DNA from: Ctenosaura bakeri
Lineage: Eukaryota > Chordata > Lepidosauria > Squamata > Iguanidae
Direction: 5' to 3'
Length of the DNA stretch: 64,000 nucleotides
Assembly: GCA_948474755.1 (NCBI GenBank)
Contig: CAOLHI010000621.1
Coordinates: 496,001-560,000 of the forward strand
Both the position numbers and the translations under genes were made by a program. Position 1 is the first letter of the stretch. The number at the start of each line of letters is the position of its first letter. Below are positions 11,801 through 20,871 of this stretch, in pieces. The notes below the pieces were generated by a model that was given only the letters and a program-made list of their open reading frames with translations, was not told the origin of the DNA and ran no database searches.

Positions 11801-12301
11801 GACCCCCCCATCAAGGCCCAGAGACGAGACGCAGGGAACTGGGAACCCATAGCGGAGGTCACGTACTCAAATTATGGACCCCATTCCTGGCACAGAAAGT
11901 CCGTGCCGAATTCCGTTCCAAGAGGGAATTGGAACTCGCACCCAGCTCCCAGACAGGACAGGCAGTGGCAGGAGAGAGACCCCCACAGCCAGGCAGGCAA
12001 GGCAGGGAGTCCCCCACAGCAGCCCACTGCCCCCAAACAGCCCTCTGAGTCCGGTCCTCCCAGGGAGATGTCTGACAGGTACAACCCCACAGCCCAGGCG
12101 TACTCCTCGGATAGAGCCAGAATCTGGGGCATGCTTCTTAAAGTCGGGCTAGACCCGAACCAGTTTGATAAGCGACCCACATCAGAGCTGCTAGAAGCTC
12201 TGGAGAAACAGCTCTTGGCGGGTGGTACACAGCCGGTCCAGGCCGTGACGAACGACCCACCCCCGGCTGGATACTACCCGACCTTAGACTTGCAGGAATA
12301 G
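11801..12301 (+). pseudogene. gag: Retroviral gag C-terminal (nucleocapsid-like) segment, other frame
   Basis: Frame 2 is open from 11801 to TAG 12299-12301. The product is rich in Arg, Gln, Pro and Gly in its first half, as expected of an RNA-binding nucleocapsid or linker, and ends in a compact helical segment. No CCHC zinc knuckle is visible. It follows the frame-1 gag stop by 17 bases; a run of seven C at 11803-11809 marks the place where the reading frame changes. It is either the broken 3' end of gag or the start of a gag-pro fusion. Confidence 0.65.
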
Positions 12302-12303
12302 GG

Positions 12304-12669
12304 ATGCCCTCATCCAAGAAGTTTTCCCGCAATGTTGTGGCCAAGTTGCAGCCAAACAGGAGGGGAAAACTCCAGGTGAAGGCAGGCACCAAGACCGAGG
12401 TGGGAAAATCTCCTGCCACCCTGTTAGTAGACCCTGGTGAGGCGCCGAGTGTGCTACACCCCAAACCAGCTAGGCACAGTGAATCCAAACCTGAGTGTGT
12501 CCAGCCTTCTGGATACAGCGGGGGGGGTCACCTTGCCCTAGCTTGGAAGAGCATTCCGCGGCCCATGGAAATGTTCCATTGTCGGTTTATGACTTGAGAG
12601 AACTGTGGTGAGAGCAATGGCCCTCTGGGCATCGTCCTCCTGCAGAGAAGCGAGTCCATTGCTGGCGAT
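12304..12669 (+). pseudogene. pro: Retroviral aspartic protease remnant
   Basis: Frame 1 from 12304 contains LLVDPGEAPSVL, which aligns with the retroviral protease active-site pattern L-L-V-D-T/S-G-A-x-x-S-V-L. The catalytic triad is seen as DPG (12430-12438) instead of DTG/DSG, so the site is changed. The frame has a TGA at 12595-12597 and then stays open. A protease normally cleaves Gag and Pol. It directly follows gag in a different frame, as in retroviruses that shift frame between gag and pro. The assignment rests on this motif, the position, and a flap-like GYSGG segment. Confidence 0.6.
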
Positions 12670-13167
12670 GTGAACATGCTTCCATGGCCGCTAGGTCAGG
12701 GACCTAAGGCCATTCTGACTGTGTACTGCAGTGCCGCCATTGAGGCTTTCACTCCAGTCCCGTCAGCACCCGAACAGACAGTGTGCCCATATGTGGAGGT
12801 GATTGTGGCTACCGCCTATCACTCTGTTCGTACATTTTGTTGCTTTGTCTTCAAGGGCCCCCACAGCGCCCTGATTGTGACATCGGTAATCGTTAGGTGG
12901 GGCAGGATAGTCCGTGGCCTCCTGATGGTCACCGCCCTACCCAGCAAGGCTGTTGTACCGAAGGTCCACGGGCTTAAGCCAGACCTTCGCACAGATTTGA
13001 GTAGAAGGATCCCAAGCCAGGAACAAGTGTTGCCGCTTCTGCAGGCAGTCCTGGAGACCCAGACTGAGGATTGGAAGGGGAAACCCCCAGACGGGGAGGC
13101 CCTTTTGGTAACACAGCCAGACAACGACTGGGCTTTGCTTCCCTTCATGGGATGGCAGCCCACTTGA
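12670..13167 (+). pseudogene. Proviral internal ORF of unknown identity
   Basis: A 165-codon open frame continuing frame 1 of the protease remnant. The first third may still be the end of the protease. The middle is hydrophobic and Val/Ile-rich. The last third is charged and polar with several Gln/Glu residues. I recognise no reverse transcriptase (no YxDD), RNase H or integrase (no HHCC or DDE) motif. It may be a scrambled pol end after a large deletion, or the beginning of an accessory or env leader frame. Confidence 0.4.
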
Positions 13168-13276
13168 AGAGATGGCGGCTCTGGCCCTTCTTGTTCCCCC
13201 ATCCCTTGTAAATAGTTCCCTTATAGCTGAGACGTAGATGGAGACCCCATCTCTGTGTTCCCTACAGGGAAACGGA

Positions 13277-14197
13277 ATGGGCCCGTTACTGTGGATTGTC
13301 GCGCTGTTTTTCTTGACCAGATGCATCCTTGGAATTGGAGTCCGCCCAGCGTTTAGTCACATCTACACTGATTGGCAGTACAATGTGCAGACAGTGTGCC
13401 ACTGGAGTCCCTACCCCGAGGCAGAGGCTCTGATGCGTGGAACCAACCTGTACCCCTGGTTCCAGAAGTGGTACCCGTTCCAGTTGTTTACGCACCCTAG
13501 AATACAGTCCAACACTAGGCTCAGCGCAGGCTTAACCATGGCTGTCGCTGACAAAAATGTGTCATTGTATGCGGACGTGGCAACCAACGCTGCCCCCACA
13601 ACCATAAGGGTAATCCAGAGCAATCTTCGAAGGGAAGCGTTAATCACAGTCACATTTGACATGGATGGGTGCCGCCCGAAATGGGTATGGAAAACATTTT
13701 TATTTAAGTAACATAACATCACCTGGACCCTGACAGGTTGCTCATTCACCTGCAGGAAGAAATGGTGTCCTGACTCTCCTCTTCAACCTCCTACTTCTTC
13801 AGGTAGGCGACTGGCTATGTATGTGGGTAGCTCTGTGGTCTGCAAGGACATAGAAATGGTAGCATACTCCGATGTCCAACTCATAATCACGACGATGGTG
13901 CTTAATTTCACTGTCGTCAACATCTCTAAAGTGCTCCCGACCTGCGAGCCCTATCTAAAACTAGCTTGGACCCAGTGGGAACACTGGGAGAAACTATGGT
14001 TGTCCTTCTCCCACCCACACACTCGCCCTAAGCGAGGTATCTTAGGGACTGTACTAGGAAGTATTGGAACTGGCGGCGCCATCCTCAATACCATTAACGA
14101 AGAGATTTTGGCCAACAAGCTAGGGGTAATTGACACAAAGACAAAAAATATAGGTATATCCCCACCAGCAAGCAACTCTTTCGGTCATGGCGAGTAA
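13277..14197 (+). pseudogene. env: Retroviral env remnant (surface subunit and start of TM)
   Basis: Frame 2. An in-frame ATG lies at 13238; the ATG at 13277 directly precedes a hydrophobic signal peptide (MGPLLWIVALFFL). The surface-subunit region continues with a TAA at 13709-13711 and is open again to TAA 14195-14197. Two N-glycosylation sequons lie about 110-125 bases upstream of the furin site. A furin-type site RPKR at 14024-14035 is followed by a hydrophobic fusion-peptide-like segment starting GILGTVLGSIG. Env would mediate attachment and fusion. The part after the cleavage site is only about 54 codons; no immunosuppressive-like segment, CX6CC or membrane anchor is seen. No CXXC was seen in the surface part. 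It is non-functional as read. Confidence 0.82.
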
Positions 14198-15078
14198 AAT
14201 CTCACAACTCGAACTCAGTTCCTGGCAGGCTCCGTGCCATTAATTTACATTGAATGTCTGTATCGGTTATAACCCATGTCAGTCTCTCTTTTATAGAGCT
14301 ATAGGTCGATGAGACCATCCCCGGACTCGTCCACCACCCCCAGGCACCATGGGTGTGTGCGTGTGCCGAGATTCCACTGCTTCCGTCGAGGGGATTCCAC
14401 TGTCGAGGGGATTCCACTGTTTCTGTTGTTTCCCCAATGGATCTTTCCATACTGCTTGCTGTTTTCACCTGGACTACCAAGTTTCCTGCCACTTGGACCA
14501 TTCTGCTTGCCACTTTTGCAAGCCCCATTCTGCAAAGAGCTAGCACGCCCTGGCTAGCTTGCCTACGGACTTGGACAGTTTGCTACTATTTCAGCCCAAC
14601 TTGGACTTATTTCGTCGTTTGCTCCAGCCACCAGACTTTTCCTGTACCTGGGGTGTGTGTGTGCAGAGACTTTTGCTTGCACCTCGCCTCCCCCGGACTA
14701 AGAACTCTTGTTCCAGTATCCATGCGGAACTGTTTGCTTTTGGATTACCTTCATTGCCAGACCTGCATGGATTCACAGTATTCCATTGCTTATTTCCATT
14801 TTGCATTGCTGTTTTACCTTTCTCCATTGGCGGGAGGGCTTTTCCGTTCATCGCTCACCATCTACCGCTATTGCTATTGCTGTTTGCCATTAGCCATTGT
14901 TAATTCTGTGTTTGTCTGTATGAATGTGGTTAGGTTTAGGAGATAGTCATGTCGCAAAAGCCTTTTTTGCCCCAGAGTGATATGACCCCGGAATCTGTAG
15001 ACCTCCATTCGGCTCTAAATTTGACTTTAAATGTTTAATTGGAAAATGTTCAATATTGTCCCAATACCGCCCATTTTC
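14198..15078 (+). other. Proviral 3' segment, pyrimidine-rich, not recognisable as TM
   Basis: About 0.88 kb between the early env stop and the polypurine tract. It is pyrimidine-rich with short imperfect tandem repeats: GATTCCACTG occurs three times at about 14370-14420, and TTGGAC and CCATTGC words recur. A 197-codon frame (14353-14946) has a biased Cys/Leu/Phe/Tyr composition expected from such DNA, and I do not call it a gene. It may be decayed env, or foreign sequence that replaced the transmembrane region. Confidence 0.5.
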
Positions 15079-15088
15079 AGGAGGGGAT
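15079..15088 (+). other. Polypurine tract
   Basis: AGGAGGGGA immediately before the 3' LTR start (TGTTAC at 15089). It marks the plus-strand primer site and fixes the LTR boundary. Confidence 0.8.
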
Positions 15089-16002
15089 TGTTACTATGGT
15101 TCAGACATACCCGGTGATAGCACTAGATATCTCTTGATATCAAACTTATTTGGCCTTCACTTGACCTTTTTCTGCCACCCTGCTCCACGTGTTTGCGAGG
15201 CCACCGGACAAGCACGTAAACAGGCGTGGCCGGTTAATGGTTGGACATTGCAATCCCCACTTAGGCAGGCGGATTAACTCCACTCCGTTGCTTCAGGAAC
15301 CTCTCTTGCAGACACACCTTGCTTAAGCGCGACTTTACACAAAGACACTCGGCCTCGAGCCAGCACTCTCGCAATGCTAAGCCATTTGCATACTGGCTAC
15401 TCTATTGTTAAATCTGTGCTAAGCCCATCATGTAAAGCTTGACCTTTCCCAATGCTTTGTCCTACTCCAAACTCGCATTGTTCTAACTGAGTATGGCATG
15501 GTCTGTAGGCACAATCCACCCTATAAAAACTCCTCGATTCCGAGCACACCTTGGATTGCTCGCCCATCGGACCAATCACCCATCAGATTGCTCTGGACTT
15601 CCATGCCTCCTTGCTGTCGTTCGGTCTGACGAGCTCCTCTCAGTGAACTGCGCTGAGCTTTCTTCCCCGCAACTCTCTGCTTTCTCCAGGACTACGAGAT
15701 AAGGTGTCGTATCACCCATTTCCCCCGAAAACTCTCATTTCTAATTTCTAGTTAGCTGTGTGCTTGTGCTGTCTTTTCTGTTGTTTGTCTTTGTCTTTTC
15801 TGTTGTTTGTAAAGCTTTCATTTTTACTGTTTTAAAACTTGTCTGACTGCTCTTCTGACCTGACCCCGTAGGGTTACAAGATCCCTGCTAAGTTACCCTG
15901 CCTCTTGCTAGCTTAGAGAGTGCTCGAGTTAATTTCCCCATCTTGTGTTTTTATTTGGTTATTTGGGCGCCCCTCCCAGGACTCCCAGAGAACAGGGTAA
16001 CA
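15089..16002 (+). repeat. Provirus 3' LTR
   Basis: Starts TGTTAC and ends GTAACA. TATAAAAA lies at 15522-15529. GTCTTTTCTGTTGTTT occurs twice (15771-15786 and 15793-15808) where the 5' LTR has it once followed by AATAAA; the canonical poly(A) signal is absent here. A short deletion removes the CATTGG block just after 15860 relative to the 5' LTR. The next bases outside are GGGC. Confidence 0.95.
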
Positions 16003-17297
16003 GGGCTATCATTTGGGTAGCACTGATCTAGCAGCTTAGTGTGCAGGTAACAGGGCATTTTAAAGAAATAGCTGTGTATCCAAATGGTGACCCACTCCTG
16101 GTTTTGGACACCCATTGGAGATGAAGAGACATATAATTTAATCAGTGAACCATGCAATTCCCACTCTTGTTTCAATGCTTTCTGTAAGTTACTGCAAACC
16201 AAAATGAATAAATAAATGCATAACCCCAAAGACATATATTCTGCTATCTCAGATCAGATATGTGTTTTTAATCAGTTTTTTTCCAAGCTTTGGGAAGAGA
16301 TTTACAGATTTTTCTTCTTTTTAATTCAAGTGTTAGATGTAGCCCTAATAATCATCAGATCTGAAGTGAACATGAGTAGAAATTTGAAGTCACAGAAATA
16401 ATAAGATTCAAATAGACAGTATTTAGCACTTTTCCATCACACTGTGTCTTCAGTATGAAACTTAAAGGCATGGGTAAATTCTTCCCAGAGTTTGGAAAAA
16501 TTACTGTTTGGACTGTTACTCCCTGAATCCCCCAACCAATAGGAATTCTGGAATTTAAACTTTTTAAAACTCTAATCCTTCCATTGAACTTAATGAGAGT
16601 TAACAATACAATCCTATGTGTATTTACTTCTGAGTGAGTCCCACTGTGTTCAATGGGGCTTATAACAATTTTCTGTTTGAACTTGGAGCATGAAAGTGCT
16701 TCCCTTTAGCTGGATCATGCCCTCTTTATTTTTATTTTACTCTGGAAGAGCACAGAAGGGAAGGTATGTGGAAGCAAAAGAATTTGGGGAAAGTCACTCA
16801 ACGATCCAAGTAAAACAGCTCCTGTGTGTGCCAGAAACCCAACCGGGACCATATGGTTTCAGATGCTAAGCTCTTTGTGCTTCAGAGCTTACTATCCACT
16901 GATGGGCACAACCCTTCACAAGGGTGTGGTTTGCAGAGAGTTCTGGGAAGCTCAGCTGGAAGATGCTGTTTGGAACACAGCATAGATTCTGTATTGTTGT
17001 TGGCAAAGCACAGCGGTTTCATATTTTGGCACTGCTTAAAGGGGCCCAGTAGGCAAGAGCATGGAAAGCTGGCAGGTTGAGAGGCAAGATTCAGTCGGCT
17101 TGGAAAAAGAACAAGAATAATGGAACTGAACTGACTGAACAATGTTTGGGAATATGTTTTTTTTTAATCCCCGCACTTGATTAGATCCAAAACTATATTT
17201 GACCACAGCATGCCAGATCATTAGCCCCAAAGTATAAGCTTCCCAACAGGTTTTTTGAGTTTTGTGGAGTTTATGTCTTAATGGCAGCTTCCATCAA
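16003..17297. other. Unassigned sequence with one small palindromic repeat
   Basis: No gene is seen. At 16595-16665 a CAATCCTATGTGTATTTACT-type segment with AGTCCCACTGTGTTCAATGG occurs, related to 24245-24345 and 31600-31690. The rest is unassigned. Confidence 0.4.
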
Positions 17298-17393
17298 CCT
17301 GGAGTTTTCCAGATGTGCTGAAGCACAGCTCCCAAAAGCCCCCACATTCTGGTTGCTGCAGGCTAACACATCTGGAAGGCACTAAATTGGGAA
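17298..17393. mobile_element. Small MITE, CCAGATGT-type (family C)
   Basis: A short palindromic element with TTTTCCAGATGTGCTGAAGC on one side and ACACATCTGGAAGGC on the other. It resembles 34447-34522, 38978-39088 and 58628-58730. In reptile genomes such CTCCAGATGTTG-type repeats are usually placed with hAT MITEs; that placement is from memory. Confidence 0.6.
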
Positions 17394-17404
17394 AGGCTAT
17401 CACA

Positions 17405-18425
17405 AAATCATGCACTGATAGCATCTTAGAGTTGGAAGGGACTGTAAGGGTTATCTAGTCCAGCCCCCTGCCATGCACACAGCTACACAACTACAGCACT
17501 CCTAAAAATGGTTCTGTTTAAAGACTACCCTCTTAAGCAGTCTATTCCACTGCCAAACACGTTATACAATAAATACGTCCTTCCTAATGATTATGTGGCA
17601 TCTCTTTTCTTGTAGTTTGAATCCATTGGTTGGGGTTCTAGTCCATTGGCTGAAGCAGTAGAAAACAAGTTGGCTCCCTCTCCAACATGATGTCATTTCA
17701 GATATTTAAAGATGGCTAACATGACACTTCTCAGTCTTGTCATCTCCAAGCTAAACATATCTAGCTCCCTAAATCATTCCTCATAAGGCTTTGCTTCCAG
17801 ACCTTTGATAATCTTGGTTGTTTTTTTCTGGACATGTCCCTGCTTATCTTTATCATTCTTGAACTATGGAAGCCAGAACTGGACATAGTATTCCAGATGA
17901 AGTCTAATCAGAGCAGAATAGAGTAGTACTACTGCTTCCCTTCATCTGGATACTCTATACTCCTATTGATGCAACCTAGGCTTTTTTGGCTCCCACATTA
18001 CACTGTTGACCCATGTCTAGCTTGTAGTCTACTAAGATTCTTGGATTCTTTTCACTTGTGCTGGTTTTAAGCCAGGTGTCACCCATCCTATATTTCTGTA
18101 TATTTCCTGCCTATATTACATTACTTTTATCTCTGCTGAAATTGATTTTGTTAGTTTTGGCTCAGCCATCCAATCTGTTGAGATCATTTTGAATCCTGAT
18201 CCCATCCTCTGGGGTATTATCTAGACCATCCCATCCAATTTAGTGTCATCTGTAAATTTGATAAGCATGCCTCTATTCCATTATCCATGCAATTTATAAA
18301 GATGTTGAACATCACCAGGCCAAGGCATCCCACTAGGCACTTCTCTCCAGGGTGAAGAGCAACTGTTGGAGAGCACTCTCTGGATTTGGTCTGTCTGCCA
18401 AATAAAATCCATCAAATAGTTGCAC
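17405..18425 (-). mobile_element. CR1 LINE, 3'UTR and end of reverse transcriptase, degraded
   Basis: On plus it begins with the CR1 3'-end mirror (CATCTTAGAGTTGGAAGGGA, CCAGCCCCCTGCCATG). It continues through the 3'UTR into the reverse-transcriptase frame, whose antisense blocks include TTTAGTGTCATCTGTAAATT and CATCCAATCTGTTGAGATCA. Frames are broken throughout. The 5' end is truncated near 18425. Confidence 0.88.
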
Positions 18426-18723
18426 TATAAAAGCAGAATGAGAAACAAAGTAGCAGAGAAGCAAAATGAGAAATAGCAGAAACAGTAGAAGCAGAATGAG
18501 ACATATATACTCAGATGGGTTACTGCACCATAGCAGGAAAGGGGTTCATTAACAGATTATTTCCAGCTCTCACACACAAAAATGAATTCCAAATGAAAGC
18601 ACAATACCAGGAAATCCACAACATTGTGTGATACAGCTGAAGCAAAGGTGGAATTAATCCACTACTATAGTGGTATAACAGTGTCATGTGATAAGCACCT
18701 GAATGTATAATGATCTGTTGAAC

Positions 18724-18822
18724 AGTTTAGAGTTTGCAGTTCCATAAACTGCAGACCCCAGGATTCCATAGGAAGTTGTAAGTGGAATAATAGCACTGTA
18801 CCATCTAGTGTGGAAATGGCCT
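18724..18822. mobile_element. Palindromic MITE, family A, right half
   Basis: Contains AGACCCCAGGATTCCATAGG and AGTGGAATAATAGCACTGTA, then the end block CTAGTGTGGAAATGGCC. The left arm is largely lost or diverged. Confidence 0.7.
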
Positions 18823-19610
18823 GTGTCTAAATGCCAGCTCAGAGACATCAGGAACATCCATCTGGGCCTTCTACTAAATGTATGCAGGAAAAATAAAGTT
18901 TGAATGGCTCTTTGCTTTCCCTCATCCATCATTTTTGTAATAAATTATATTCTAAATCACAGCATGTACTGATATTCACTTAAACCCTCCAGGCTTTTCT
19001 GGACACGTGTCCTTCCTTGTCGTACCTCTTTCTCTCTTCTCCTCCCCTCTCAAAATGGTAGAGGACAGGTCTTGGAGCCCTTCTTTTGTCTCTACCTAAT
19101 TATATCTTATTGGGACTAATAAAATGATTCAGTGTTACTATTAAGGGCTTGTCAGTGCTTACTTTCCAGAAAAGAGGTACTATTTGTAGTGAAGAAGTAG
19201 TGTGAAAATTTTAATAGTGTGAAAAATGTACTCCGCGCTTGCTCTAGAACTCCTTTATCATCCTTTCTATGCGGTCAGCGTTAGCACTGAGAACAGATAT
19301 AGGCGCAGAATTCTGAGATGCGTGAAGCTGTACAGTTCATTTGCCAACAAATTCTTGTGTCTCACAATATTATCTTCCAACAATGTACATCATATATATG
19401 TAGGGAGGAAGAGCTCTACTCAGAAGAATGAATGAAAGAATGAAGAAATAAAAACCAGTGTGATCAGCATTGCCTCAAATACTTGGTGTGGGAGGATGCC
19501 TCTTGCCTCAGACTGAATGACTAACAGTTATATATTGATGTTTGGATAACCCACTTACTTCTCTGCATTCTGTCTGGGATGAGGTCACCAACATCAATGC
19601 TGCAGTATTT
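18823..19610. other. Unassigned sequence
   Basis: No gene or recognisable repeat is seen. Confidence 0.4.
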
Positions 19611-19663
19611 TGGTGGTGGTGGTGGTGGTGGTGGTGGTCATCATCATCATCATCATCATCATC
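19611..19663 (+). repeat. Compound microsatellite (GGT)n(CAT)n
   Basis: About nine GGT units followed directly by about eight CAT units, uninterrupted. Confidence 0.95.
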
Positions 19664-19734
19664 TGGAATCCTAGACTGGCTGCTTAGTTAAGGAGATGTA
19701 ACTAAGTAATTTGTTCTGGTTCACCCCCTGCCCC

Positions 19735-20758
19735 AGCAACCAGGATGCAAAGAGGACGGTGCCCACCCCCTCCCACCAGCAAGCAAGGCTTCCTTAATTG
19801 AAGATTTGGCTACAGATAAAGCAGAAATATTATGTAAAACTCCCAATTTGGACATCACCTCAGGAAGCATTGGAAATTCCCCCAACAAAACAAGGAAAAA
19901 TATTAACATATTATGATATACTGAAATGGGAGGGAGACAATCCAAGAATGAAGATGGTAGAAGAGCTGTAAGTAGATGGACATGAATTAATTTGGTTCCC
20001 TTGGTAACAATTAAAAGAAAGGTTCAAAATGGATCACAAACTATACGGATTTGAGAGAAAAGAAAATGAATTGGACTTACTGTTGAAAGAACATCAAAAG
20101 AAGAGAATCTCTAAACTATATAGTTTACAGTTCCATTTCCTTCTTTAATAGTAGTTTATATAATTATTAAAGAGGGAAATGGAACCAGATATAATAAAAG
20201 GGACAATGATTAAATAGGCTCAGAATGTAGGTCATCAAATTGAATTAGATGCTTGGGAAAAAGTATAGAAAACAGATATAAAATGTACTCCAAATTTAAA
20301 TTTAAGAGAAAACTTCTATAAGATGATGCATAGATGGTATATGACTCTGGAGAGGTTGCAAAAAATAACAAAAAATGGAGATGTGAAGTGTTGGAAATGT
20401 GGGGAGAATGTGTGAACCTTTTTTCATATGTGGTGGACTTGTCAAAATGCAAAGAAATTTTGGAAGAGAATTCATGATGTAATTCAAAATGTTTGTAAAC
20501 TGAAAAATTAGCATATTCTTTAAAAATAAATCTGTTCAGAACTTTGAAAGAGAATGGAAAGGGGTAATGGATTGGTGAAGAATATAAATACATGTGATGA
20601 TTAGGTAAAAATGTATTTGTGTAAAAATGGAGGATTCATTATGGAAAAGCCAGTAGTGACTAAACTGGGGAAGAATAATATAGGGAAGTGTCAGGGGGGA
20701 GGGACATATTAAACTTGGTGATGTATGTCTCCTTTTTTTATGTGTTGTGGAAAACTAA

Positions 20759-20760
<2 letters not shown>
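19735..20760 (+). mobile_element. L1 LINE ORF2 C-terminal fragment
   Basis: Plus-strand frames at about 20310-20510 read like the C-terminal cysteine-rich end of vertebrate L1 ORF2: a HRWY segment, then CWKCGE, then FFHMWWTC followed by AKKFW. These are split by stop codons and small indels. Upstream (19800-20270) AT-rich sequence keeps similar composition and W-E-K words. The element ends in an A/T-rich tail that runs into the TCTA microsatellite. It is 5'-truncated and dead. Confidence 0.78.
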
Positions 20761-20809
<49 letters not shown>

Positions 20810-20815
20810 TGATCG

Positions 20816-20870
<55 letters not shown>
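20760..20870 (+). repeat. Tetranucleotide microsatellite (TCTA)n
   Basis: About 26 TCTA units with one interruption (TTGATCGATC at 20809-20818). It probably grew at the 3' tail of the L1 fragment. Confidence 0.97.

Positions 20871-20871
<1 letters not shown>

Larger units (their letters stand above)
8615..16002 (+). mobile_element. Endogenous retrovirus, gag-pro-env remnant lacking most of pol
   Basis: A 7.39-kb provirus with two LTRs, a primer-binding-site-like sequence, leader, gag, protease remnant, env remnant and polypurine tract in the expected order. No reverse transcriptase, RNase H or integrase sequence was recognised; only about 0.6 kb separates the protease remnant from the env start, so pol is mostly deleted. 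gag, pro and env frames each carry stop codons or frame changes. By eye the LTRs differ at roughly 45-50 positions in about 900 (around 5%), many at CpG, plus small indels. The major homology region, the furin-type site and the solo relative's 4-bp duplication fit a class I (gamma/epsilon-like) retrovirus, but the exact group is not assigned. The sequences flanking the two LTRs do not match each other. Confidence 0.93.

Noticed and set aside
12670..13238. Integrase or reverse transcriptase remnant
   Set aside because: No YxDD, HHCC, DDE or RNase H residues could be found in any frame, so pol is called absent.
14353..14946. 197-codon frame in the 3' part of the provirus
   Set aside because: The composition follows the pyrimidine-rich, repetitive DNA. 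Overlapping frames are also open, and no TM or known domain is visible.
20760..20870. CRISPR-like regular repeat
   Set aside because: A plain tetranucleotide microsatellite without spacers, in a vertebrate genome.
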